A DNA stretch of 64,000 bases. Source: Magicicada septendecula (lineage: Eukaryota > Arthropoda > Insecta > Hemiptera > Cicadidae). The stretch lies in contig CM068367.1 of the NCBI GenBank assembly GCA_034769895.1, forward strand, positions 704,910,885 to 704,974,884, read 5' to 3'. Numbering within the stretch: position 1 is the first letter of the stretch; each line of letters opens with the position of its first letter. Under the pieces are notes generated by a model. The model saw only the letters and a list, made by a program, of their open reading frames with translations. It made no database searches and was not told the DNA's origin. Position numbers and translations under genes: made by a program. Shown here piece after piece: positions 38,014-48,122 of the stretch.

Positions 38014-41000
38014 TTGTAACGAACTGAAATTAAATTCAACACAAAGAACAATAATATTTACTCTTTTGATTAGAACACAAGGGGAAGGTATTTCACTGAT
38101 TTATGCACTCACTTCAATCTGTAATAAGATGACATCTCTTTATTAACAAATTATATAAATAGATCCCAGGACATAAATTATACTGAAATATTCAAAAAGG
38201 TTTTCTGTAAAACAAGGGATCGTATTGATCATTTTATTTACCTCGGATCCGAGTCTCGTTATATATAGTAAAGACATCTGAATGATACTATGCTCATCTA
38301 GGAGCTTGCATGATTACATAAATTATTTGAAGAATGGTATTATTTCTTTAAGTGATTATAACTTACATTTCAAAATTAACTTTACAACGTATGATTTTCG
38401 ATACCACAGTTTATATTTCTTAGGTTTTATTTATTACTTAAAGAAAATTATAGTCTCTTGAAAAAAGTCTCTTTCATCTATAAAAGTTATGTTTTAAATG
38501 TACTTAATTCTCGATAGGCAAGCTATCGAGTCACCTCTACAATAAGCTTTGCTGTCCTCGTCCTGGGGTGTGCCTCTTGGGAATTCTGGTAGTCGGTGTA
38601 GTCATCTGGGTCGAGTCTCTGGTGAATATCTTATATCTGTATTAGTGAGGAGATTGATGTAATGCTGCACGAAGTTGGGTTGATCCACGTAGGTCCTGGT
38701 CAGCCGTGTATGGGTTGTAGACGTCCGTATATACAATTTGGCAGGTCACATATTCTCAGGTAGAGTTGTACTGGAGTTTGCATCTTAAGTAGAGACGTCA
38801 CCTTGTTTACGAGTTCTTAATTTTTCTTATATTACTACATTTCTTGAATAAACTTTTACTACATTTACTACATCATATACACATATAACGATCACTAGCT
38901 CCCCACGTTTTTTGTTAACCATTATTTTAAAGTTTAAATAACTCATTTTTGCAGAGCCCTCGCTTGGAGGTGTGTACTGTCTGAACGCCGCATCGTAACT
39001 CTTACCTCGATACGACAGGGGCATTACAACGAAGCGGAGCGAGTACTCCGCCATAATATAGTTCCAACTTTTATTTAAATAGACATTCGTATAGCAAGAT
39101 GAAACAAATTATTTAGACTTATTTAGTTTACAGGGACTATTTTAACTACTACTGGTGCCTTCAAATTATTAATTACTTACATCACGATTTTCAGGTATTT
39201 CTAAGTTACAGACGGTTCGCTAAGCACGTTGTGTCCGGAATTAAACAGGTCAACGCATGATGATTTACTAAAGGGTTAACTGTAATATTATTAACTTTTT
39301 CTAATACGATTTTTTTTATTTCTTGTTTAGTTAGAATTTCTCAATTTAAATCTCATACTTATTCTGAGTTAGATCAGGGGTATTAGGTTTAATTGTGCGA
39401 TTTAAAAATACATAATTGCTTTCTCAGTTTTTTTATTATTTATATCTTTTTTTATTATTAATTAAATCATCACATACTCCGCCGCTTAAAATCGACATTG
39501 GGAATTTTAGTAAGGAAAAATTCAAAGGTGGGGGACTTGGAGTATGCTTGGTGTTAATGTGTGGAATTTCTCTCCCCCTTTTTCTTTTTCTTTCACATTG
39601 TTATTGGTATGTGTTATACACATTTATTTCTTCTCTATAATAAAACAATATACATATATATTTTCTTACATACTACTTTTTTCATGATATAAAATTCACA
39701 CTTAAGATCTACATTTTAGAACACAAAATTTTTTCTTATGTCTACTACTTAAATCTACTACCGGTTTTTTCTTTGGGTTTTTGTTACTCTCTTCATAGAG
39801 TAATTTTCTAAATATTTTGTTATTTAGAGGTCATTGAGTACTCATTTGCTTATCTTTCGCTGAACAGGATCTCAGGTTGATCAGGCCTCATTTCCAAATT
39901 CTACGATTAACACTTAGCATGGTTACTGAGGTACAAGATAACTTGTCTACCTAGTATTACCTTTTGTATTTTTGACGATTCTATTTCCTCTTTTCTTCTT
40001 ATACAATTTTATCTGCGAAATATGTGTTCTCCGTACATATTCTTGAGTCGCAGGTTCGTACAGGGCTACTGTAACTGGAGTTAAGTACTTCTTGATTTGG
40101 AAGGACCACACCATCGGTATGATAGTTTAGAGGTGGTCTTATCAATTGCACTACTAGTCGGGTGTGTCTTGTACATTACTAAGTCACCGACTTGGTACCT
40201 AACTAAATTGTTACTGTTATGGACGTTTCTCTCGTGGTATTTTCTGGATTTCTCTAGGTTCGCTCTTGTAATCGAGTCCGCTTAGGTTGTTTCACTGCGC
40301 GGGTGTATCAAATCCACTTTCGCGTATTGACTTATGCAATTCCGCGACTGTTACATTTGCATGGGGTAGACCACGCAAAAGAGCTTCATAAGACAGCTCG
40401 TCCTTTACTAGTAAATCTGGATTAAATTGTGCCATTTTTATCTTATTTCTAACACATTAAAATTTACTTAAAATTGATTTTACTACACTATACACTTATT
40501 ACATAGACAATTTATTTCTTGGTTAAATCATTTGCATAGTTCACAAGAGAATAATTTCTCTTCTAAGGGAAGGACAAAAATTCCACACACACTTCAATGT
40601 AAAGTCAACGATCAGCTGTTCGCTGGAATGTAGGTCACCCTAGTTTATTTAGTAAACAATGGCAAGGTAGATGTATGCGTGGGAACGCGAGGGTTACATT
40701 CAAGTATTGTTCTCTATAACAATAGCTAAGGCTATCTTTCTCGACCGGTTTCAACTGGGGAAGCCAGTTGTACCAAGGGGTGAATCCGATTCAACGAAAC
40801 ACGCTTTACAAGATACAGGTGTATTACGGTAGTAACAGTCCAAGTTTAGTAATTAATTGTCTTACGTTCTACCTTTAATTTTGAAATTATTTTTAATTTT
40901 TTGCTAACAAAATTAAGTTACGAATTTCTTTACACGTAATTAGCCGAGTCTACTTTAGTCAGGAGTTTATATTATTTTTTTTTTTTTACCGTGACGACAG

Positions 41001-41466
41001 ACATACACTTACATACTATGCAGGCATATTCAGGAAACTACAGGTCTTGAATTGTCCCAATATAAACCTGTTAAAGACTGAACAGTTTGACAAGCACTAA
41101 AATTCATGTACGTACTTGCATTGGCGTAATACAATGATAGTCGGTATTATTTTGCGTATCTTAAACAAATTACATCATACGCAAATAATTACATAATCTA
41201 GTACAAAATAAATTCACCTTATGAAAATTACTGTTAACATGAAATACAATAACTGAGTGCATAGATCAGCAGAGAGTTATCTATTTTACTACTTAACAAT
41301 TTTTTTTTTAATTTAGCAGAGTGGCGCATTTTTGTTTGCGTCACGATGCTTACAAACCTTTTATATAAATAAGCAAAGTGGCACATTTTTGTAACGTTCT
41401 GGGCTACGTTACAAATCCAGGGAACCCATCATAATTGACGCTAGCCAATTATACAGGCTGCCTACG
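38014..41466 (+). repeat. Monomer unit 12 (3,453 bp)
   Basis: Near twin of unit 13. Both have ATCATTTTATTTA near 38,229, GTGTGCCTCTTGG near 38,569, CATTCGTATAG near 39,085, GAGGTACAAGAT near 39,928 and CCTTTTGTATTT near 39,960. TTTTTCTAATACG near 39,296 is shared with units 13, 14, 15 and 17. The gag/integrase fossil is at about 40,097-40,435 minus in an altered form. The MAEYS frame is at 38,827-39,054 minus. Confidence 0.95.
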
Positions 41467-44100
41467 TTGTAACGAACTGAAATTAAATTCAACACAAAGA
41501 ACAATAATATTTACTCTTTTGATTAGAACACAAGGGGAAGGTATTTCACTGATTTATGCACTCACTTCAATCTGTAATAAGATGACATCTCTTTATTAAC
41601 AAATTATATAAATAGATCCCAGGACATAAATTATACTGAAATATTCAAAAAGGTTTTCTGTAAAACAAGGGATCGTATTGATCATTTTATTTACCTCGGA
41701 TCCGAGTCTCGTTATATATAGTAAAGACATCTGAATGATACTATGCTCATCTAGGAGCTTGCATGATTACATAAATTATTTGAAGAATGGTATTATTTCT
41801 TTAAGTGATTATAACTTACATTTCAAAATTAACGTTACAACGTATGATTTTCGATACCACAGTTTATATTTCTTAGGTTTTATTTATTACTTAAAGAAAA
41901 TTATAGTCTCTTGAAAAAAGTCTCTTTCATCTATAAAAGTTATGTTTTAAATGTACTTAATTCTCGATAGGCAAGCTATCGAGTCACCTCTACAATAAGC
42001 TTTGCTGTCCTCGTCCTGGGGTGTGCCTCTTGGGAATTCTGGTAGTCGGTGTAGTCATCTGGGTCGAGTCTCTGGTGAATATCTTATATCTGTATTAGTG
42101 AGGAGATTGATGTAATGCTGCACGAAGTTGGGTTGATCCACGTAGGTCCTGGTCAGCCGTGTATGGGTTGTAGACGTCCGTATATACAATTTGGCAGGTC
42201 ACATATTCTCAGGTAGAGTTGTACTGGAGTTTGCATCTTAAGTAGAGACGTCACCTTGTTTACGAGTTCTTAATTTTTCTTATATTACTACATTTCTTGA
42301 ATAAACTTTTACTACATTTACTACATCATATACACATATAACGATCACTAGCTCCCCACGTTTTTTGTTAACCATTATTTTAAAGTTTAAATAACTCATT
42401 TTTGCAGAGCCCTCGCTTGGAGGTGTGTACTGTCTGAACGCCGCATCGTAACTCTTACCTCGATACGACAGGGGCATTACAACGAAGCGGAGCGAGTACT
42501 CCGCCATAATATAGTTCCAACTTTTATTTAAATAGACATTCGTATAGCAAGATGAAACAAATTATTTAGACTTATTTAGTTTACAGGGACTATTTTAACT
42601 ACTACTGGTGCCTTCAAATTATTAATTACTTACATCACGATTTTCAGGTATTTCTAAGTTACAGACGGTTCGCTAAGCACGTTGTGTCCGGAATTAAACA
42701 GGTCAACGCATGATGATTTACTAAAGGGTTAACTGTAATATTATTAACTTTTTCTAATACGATTTTTTTTATTTCTTGTTTAGTTAGAATTTCTCAATTT
42801 AAATCTCATACTTATTCTGAGTTAGATCAGGGGTATTAGGTTTAATTGTGCGATTTAAAAATACATAATTGCTTTCTCAGTTTTTTTATTATTTATATCT
42901 TTTTTTATTATTAATTAAATCATCACATACTCCGCCGCTTAAAATCGACATTGGGAATTTTAGTAAGGAAAAATTCAAAGGTGGGGGACTTGGAGTATGC
43001 TTGGTGTTAATGTGTGGAATTTCTCTCCCCCTTTTTCTTTTTCTTTCACATTGTTATTGGTATGTGTTATACACATTTATTTCTTCTCTATAATAAAACA
43101 ATATACATATATATTTTCTTACATACTACTTTTTTCATGATATAAAATTCACACTTAAGATCTACATTTTAGAACACAAAATTTTTTCTTATGTCTACTA
43201 CTTAAATCTACTACCGGTTTTTTCTTTGGGTTTTTGTTACTCTCTTCATAGAGTAATTTTCTAAATATTTTGTTATTTAGAGGTCATTGAGTACTCATTT
43301 GCTTATCTTTCGCTGAACAGGATCTCAGGTTGATCAGGCCTCATTTCCAAATTCTACGATTAACACTTAGCATGGTTACTGAGGTACAAGATAACTTGTC
43401 TACCTAGTATTACCTTTTGTATTTTTGACGATTCTATTTCCTCTTTTCTTCTTATACAATTTTATCTGCGAAATATGTGTTCTCCGTACATATTCTTGAG
43501 TCGCAGGTTCGTACAGGGCTACTGTAACTGGAGTTAAGTACTTCTTGATTTGGAAGGACCACACCATCGGTATGATAGTTTAGAGGTGGTCTTATCAATT
43601 GCACTACTAGTCGGGTGTGTCTTGTACATTACTAAGTCACCGACTTGGTACCTAACTAAATTGTTACTGTTATGGACGTTTCTCTCGTGGTATTTTCTGG
43701 ATTTCTCTAGGTTCGCTCTTGTAATCGAGTCCGCTTAGGTTGTTTAACTGCGCGGGTGTATCAAATCCACTTTCGCGTATTGACTTATGCAATTCCGCGA
43801 CTGTTACATTTGCATGGGGTAGACCACGCAAAAGAGCTTCATAAGACAGCTCGTCCTTTACTAGTAAATCTGGATTAAATTGTGCCATTTTTATCTTATT
43901 TCTAACACATTAAAATTTACTTAAAATTGATTTTACTACACTATACACTTATTACATAGACAATTTATTTCTTGGTTAAATCATTTGCATAGTTCACAAG
44001 AGAATAATTTCTCTTCTAAGGGAAGGACAAAAATTCCACACACACTTCAATGTAAAGTCAACGATCAGCTGTTCGCTGGAATGTAGGTCACCCTAGTTTA
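38014..44100 (+). repeat. Single-monomer duplication (units 12/13), period 3,453 bp
   Basis: Units 12 and 13 share a block of markers not seen elsewhere: ATTTTATTTACC, GTGTGCCTC, CATTCGTATAG, GGTACAAGAT and CCTTTTGTATT. They have equal lengths. Differences noticed include AACTTTACAACG (unit 12) versus AACGTTACAACG, and one base near 40,292 versus 43,745. Toward its end unit 13 takes on states of units 14 and 15. Confidence 0.8.
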
Positions 44101-44919
44101 TTTAGTAAACAATGGCAAGGTAGATGTATGCGTGGGAACGCGAGGGTTACATTCAAGTATTGTTCTCTATAACAATAGCTAAGGCTATCTTTATCGACCG
44201 GTTTCAACTGGGGAAGCCAGTTGTACCAAGGGGTGAATCCGATTCAACGAAACACGCTTTACAAGATACAGGTGTATTACGGTAGTAACAGTCCAAGTTT
44301 AGTAATTAATTGTCTTACGTTCTACCTTTAATTTTGAAATTATTTTTAATTTTTTGCTAACAAAATTAAGTTACGAATTTCTTTACACGTAATTAGCCGA
44401 GTCTACTTTAGTCAGGAGTTTATATTATTTTTTTTTTTTTACCGTGACGACAGACATACACTTACATACTATGCAGGCATATTCAGGAAACTACAGGTCT
44501 TGAATTGTCCCAATATAAACCTGTTAAAGACTGAACAGTTTGACAAGCACTAAAATTCATGTACGTACTTGCATTGGCGTAATACAATGATAGTCGGTAT
44601 TATTTTGCGTATCTTAAACAAATTACATCATACGCAAATAATTACATAATCTAGTACAAAATAAATTCACCTTATGAAAATTACTGTTAACATGAAATAC
44701 AATAACTGAGTGCATAGATCAGCAGAGAGTTATCTATTTTACTACTTAACAATTTTTTTTTCAATTTAGCAGAGTGGCGCATTTTTGTTTGCGTCACGAT
44801 GCTTACAAACCTTTTATATAAATAAGCAAAGTGGCACATTTTTGTAACGTTCTGGGCTACGTTACAAATCCAGGGAACCCATCATAATTGACGCTAGCCA
44901 ATTATACAGGCTGCCTACG
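41467..44919 (+). repeat. Monomer unit 13 (3,453 bp)
   Basis: Equals unit 12 at 3,453 bp spacing with few differences. In its last third it gains TTTATCGACCGG near 44,190 and TTTTTTTTCAATTT near 44,755, which tie it to units 14 and 15. The gag-like fossil is at 43,670-43,888 minus and the MAEYS frame at 42,280-42,507 minus. Confidence 0.95.
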
Positions 44920-46026
44920 TTGTAACGAACTGAAATTAAATTCAACACAAAGAACAATAATATTTACTCTTTTGATTAGAACACAAGGGGAAGGTATTTC
45001 ACTGATTTATGCACTCACTTCAATCTGTAATAAGATGACATCTCTTTATTAACAAATTATATAAATAGATCCCAGGACATAAATTATACTGAAATATTCA
45101 AAAAGGTTTTCTGTAAAACAAGGGATCGTATTGATCATGTTATTTACCTCGGATCCGAGTCTCGTTATATATAGTAAAGACATCTGAATGATACTATGCT
45201 CATCTAGGAGCTTGCATGATTACATAAATTATTTGAAGAATGTATTATTTCTTTAAGTGATTATAACTTACATTTCAAAATTAACGTTACAACGTATGAT
45301 TTTCGATACTACAGTTTATATTTCTTAGGTTTTATTTATTACTTAAAGAAAATTATAGTCTCTTGAAAAAAGTCTCTTTCATCTATAAAAGTTATGTTTT
45401 AAATGTACTTAATTCTCGATAGGCAAGCTATCGAGTCACCTCTACAATAAGCTTTGCTGTCCTCGTCCTGGGGTGTGACTCTTGGGAATTCTGGTAGTCG
45501 GTGTAGTCATCTGGGTCGAGTCTCTGGTGAATATCTTATATCTGTATTAGTGAGGAGATTGATGTAATGCTGCACGAAGTTGGGTTGATCCACGTAGGTC
45601 CTGGTCAGCCGTGTATGGGTTGTAGACGTCCGTATATACAATTTGGCAGGTCACATATTCTCAGGTAGAGTTGTACTGGAGTTTGCATCTTAAGTAGAGA
45701 CGTCACCTTGTTTACGGGTTCTTAATTTTTCTTATATTACTACATTTCTTGAATAAACTTTTACTACATTTACTACATCATATACACATATAACGATCAC
45801 TAGCTCCCCACGTTTTTTGTTAACCATTATTTTAAAGTTTAAATAACTCATTTTTGCAGAGCCCTCGCTTGGAGGTGTGTACTGTCTGAACGCCGCATCG
45901 TAACTCTTACCTCGATACGACAGGGGCATTACAACGAAGCGGAGCGAGTACTCCGCCATAATATAGTTCCAACTTTTATTTAAATAGACATTCTTATAGC
46001 AAGATGAAACAAATTATTTAGACTTA

Positions 46027-46499
46027 CAGTCCCTGGCCAAATTATTAGGCCACCCATTGAAAAAATTAAAATTTACAGTTTTGTCACTGATATTGTGTTT
46101 TCAGTGTATTTTAATGTGAACAATCAATGTTAATTTTAATATTTCATGTTATTAGACAAAATATTTATGCCTATCATTAATGTTGGCAACACTGTAAGCT
46201 TGTTATATTGTGTTTAGGTATTACACAACAATGCAGTCAGCTGTGTGGTTCAATGAATCTCTTCTGAAGTTGTTTTAATTGCCAGTTTATGCATTCAGTT
46301 GTTATTTTCTTGGTGTTGTATTGTTATTTTTTGTTTTTTATTGTTATTTTATTTTATTTAACGTGTTAATTACTTTTAAAGTTTAAGTCTGTTTAATTTT
46401 TTTTTAAGATTAACATTGTAACCTCAAATATTGGAAAATTCTGCCATGGGCAAAGTAAAAGATATCAGTGAGGACCAAAAAGCTGTTGTAAAACATTTA
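46027..46499 (+). repeat. Left terminal inverted repeat of transposon copy A (~473 bp)
   Basis: Inverted match of 47,648-48,122. It starts CAGTCCCTGGCCAAATTATT and continues through AT-rich DNA, ending in AGCTGTTGTAAAACATTTA. The inner part duplicates the first codons of the transposase gene. At 46,446-46,448 it has ATG in the strong context GCCATGG, opening a 28-codon frame MGKVKDISEDQKAVVKHL... to a stop at 46,530-46,532. The repeat has diverged slightly from the right end by scattered substitutions and small indels. Confidence 0.92.
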
Positions 46500-46578
46500 T
46501 TTTACAAACAATTACTGTTACATATATTTTAATAATTAATTACAGAAAAAATTATAGTACTGTAGTTTTAAAATTATT

Positions 46579-47701
46579 TTAATATTTTGTTATCCCTCCT
46601 TTAACTTTGATGACGCTTTCAATTCTTCTCGGCATGCTTGTAATGCAATTTAATGCCTTTTCCTTTAACTTGTCATTATGATTCCAGTGCCAAATTATTC
46701 TTGCAATTAGTTGGTGCTTATTGGTGATATTTTCCTTTCCTATTTCCCGTTTTAAAAGCTCCCACACATTTTCAATTGGGTTGAGATCTGGTGAATTTCC
46801 TGGCCATTCAAGAAGTGGTATTGAGCTCTGAGCAAGAAATATCTTAACACTTTTTGCTGTGTGGCAAGGAGCTGAATCTTGCATAAATATTTTCTCTTCA
46901 TTATTGGGAAACCATTCATTTAATTGGGGAATAAGTCTTCTTTGAAGAACTGTGATGTACTGGTCCTGCTGCATTGTCCCTACAACAACGTAAAGCCGTC
47001 CAAGTCCTTTAGAGCTAATGACAGACCATATCATAACTGACGGTGGATATTTTATGGTTCTTACAACACAGTCTTCATTAAATTTTTCTCCAGGTCTTTG
47101 TTTAACATACTGCTTTTTGTCTGTGAGGACTTGAAACGTGGACTCATCACTGAAGCACACCTGTCAAAAATGGACACAACGTTACAGTAGAGTTGAACCA
47201 GAATTTAAAACAGACCCAACCTTTCAAAAATACTGTACAGCAACTTACCTTATCCCAATCTTCAAAAGTGAATGTTCTGTACTTTCTAGCCCATAGTAGT
47301 CTTTTCCGTTTCATTGCTGTAGTCAGCTTGGGCTTCTTGACAGGTCATCGACTTTTGAATCCCAGCGCATACAGACTTCGGTGAACAGTTCTTTCAGATA
47401 CTGCTACTCCAGAATCTTGCACTTCTTGTGTGATGGTTGCATTTGTGGCAGCCCTACTTCATTTAATGATTCTTATTAATTTCCTTTCAGTTCTAGGAGA
47501 AATCATTTTTTTACGGCCACATGCTCCCTTCCTCTTACTACGAAGTGAAACATTGTTCGCTATATTTTCCTTTATTCTTCTCACTGATTGTCTAGAAATG
47601 TTGCACTTCCTAGAGATTTCACTGAAATTACACTTTTCTACTTCAAGTAAATGTTTTACAACAGCTTTTTGATCGTCACTGATATATTTTACTTTGCCCA
47701 C
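46579..47701 (-). pseudogene. Tc1-like transposase, copy A (two exons, two in-frame TGA, start codon replaced)
   Basis: Cut-and-paste transposase of about 344 residues if read from 47,701, the usual length for Tc1. Exon 1 (47,701-47,249) holds a paired-like helix-turn-helix region: DQKAVVKHLLEVEKCNFSEI, then RKCNISRQSVRRIKENI, then a GRKK motif like the family's GRPR hook. Exon 2 (47,160-46,579) holds the catalytic core: CFSDESTF with the first Asp, MQDSAPCHTA with the second, and SPDLNPIENVWELLKR with the Glu, 34 residues after the second Asp (DD34E). Donor GTAAGT (47,248-47,243) and acceptor TTTTTGACAG (ending 47,161) bound an 88-bp intron. Splicing yields DWDKVCFSDES, which fits the family. 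TGA codons at 47,461-47,459 and 47,347-47,345 interrupt exon 1. Both are one C-to-T step from CGA. The expected start is GTG, whereas the left repeat has ATG. Probably inactive. Confidence 0.93.
47161..47248 (-). other. 88-bp spliceosomal intron in transposase copy A
   Basis: On the minus strand the exon ends GATTGGGATAAG, followed by GTAAGTTGC at the intron start. The intron ends with a T-rich stretch and GACAG, directly before GTGTGCTTCAGTGATGAG. The reading phase is kept across the junction, and the result matches the Tc1 family around the first catalytic Asp. The equivalent in copy B is 52,711-52,798. Confidence 0.88.
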
Positions 47702-48122
47702 GGCAGAATTTTCCAATATTTGAGGTTACAATGTTAATCTGACAAAAAAAAATTAAACAGACTTGAACTTTAAAAGAATTAACACTTTAAATAAAATAAA
47801 ATAACAATAAAAAACAAAAAAATAACAATACACCACCAAGAAAATAACAACTGAATGCATAAACTGGCAATTAAAACAACTTCAGAAGAGATTCATTGAA
47901 CCACACAGCTGACTGCATTGTTGTGTAATACCTAAACACAATATAACAAGCTTACAGTGTTGCCAACATTAATGATAGGCATAAGCATTTTGTCTAATAA
48001 CACGAAATATTAAAATTAACATTGATTGTTCACATTCAAATACACTGAAAACACAATATCAGTGACAAAACTGTAAATTTTAATGTTTTCAATGGGTGGC
48101 CTAATAATTTGGCCAGGGACTG
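47648..48122 (-). repeat. Right terminal inverted repeat of transposon copy A (~475 bp)
   Basis: Ends GGCCAGGGACTG next to TA at 48,123. It holds the transposase promoter side and the start of the coding region on the minus strand. Differences from the left end include GTG (47,699-47,701) in place of ATG, GTCAGATTAAC in place of AAGATTAAC, and a few T-run length changes. Confidence 0.92.

Larger units (their letters stand above)
46027..48122 (-). mobile_element. Tc1-like (Tc1/mariner, DD34E) DNA transposon, copy A, 2,096 bp
   Basis: Complete in outline. It is flanked by TA at 46,025-46,026 and 48,123-48,124, the family's target duplication. Its ends are perfect inverted matches beginning CAGTCCCTGGCCAAATTATT, and the inverted repeats are about 474 bp long. 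One transposase gene on the minus strand is split by an 88-bp intron and interrupted by two TGA codons, so this copy probably cannot encode its own enzyme unless readthrough occurs. Its ends look intact, so it might be mobilised in trans. It sits in monomer unit 14 at offset 1,106. Compared with copy B it has G at 46,210 and 46,218. The right inverted repeat has the same bases there, so copy A keeps the older state. Confidence 0.95.

Noticed and set aside
47193-47672. Plus-strand frames inside the transposon (47,193-47,384 and 47,430-47,672)
   Set aside because: They are antisense to transposase exon 1 and its intron, have no recognisable motifs and are repeated identically in copy B.
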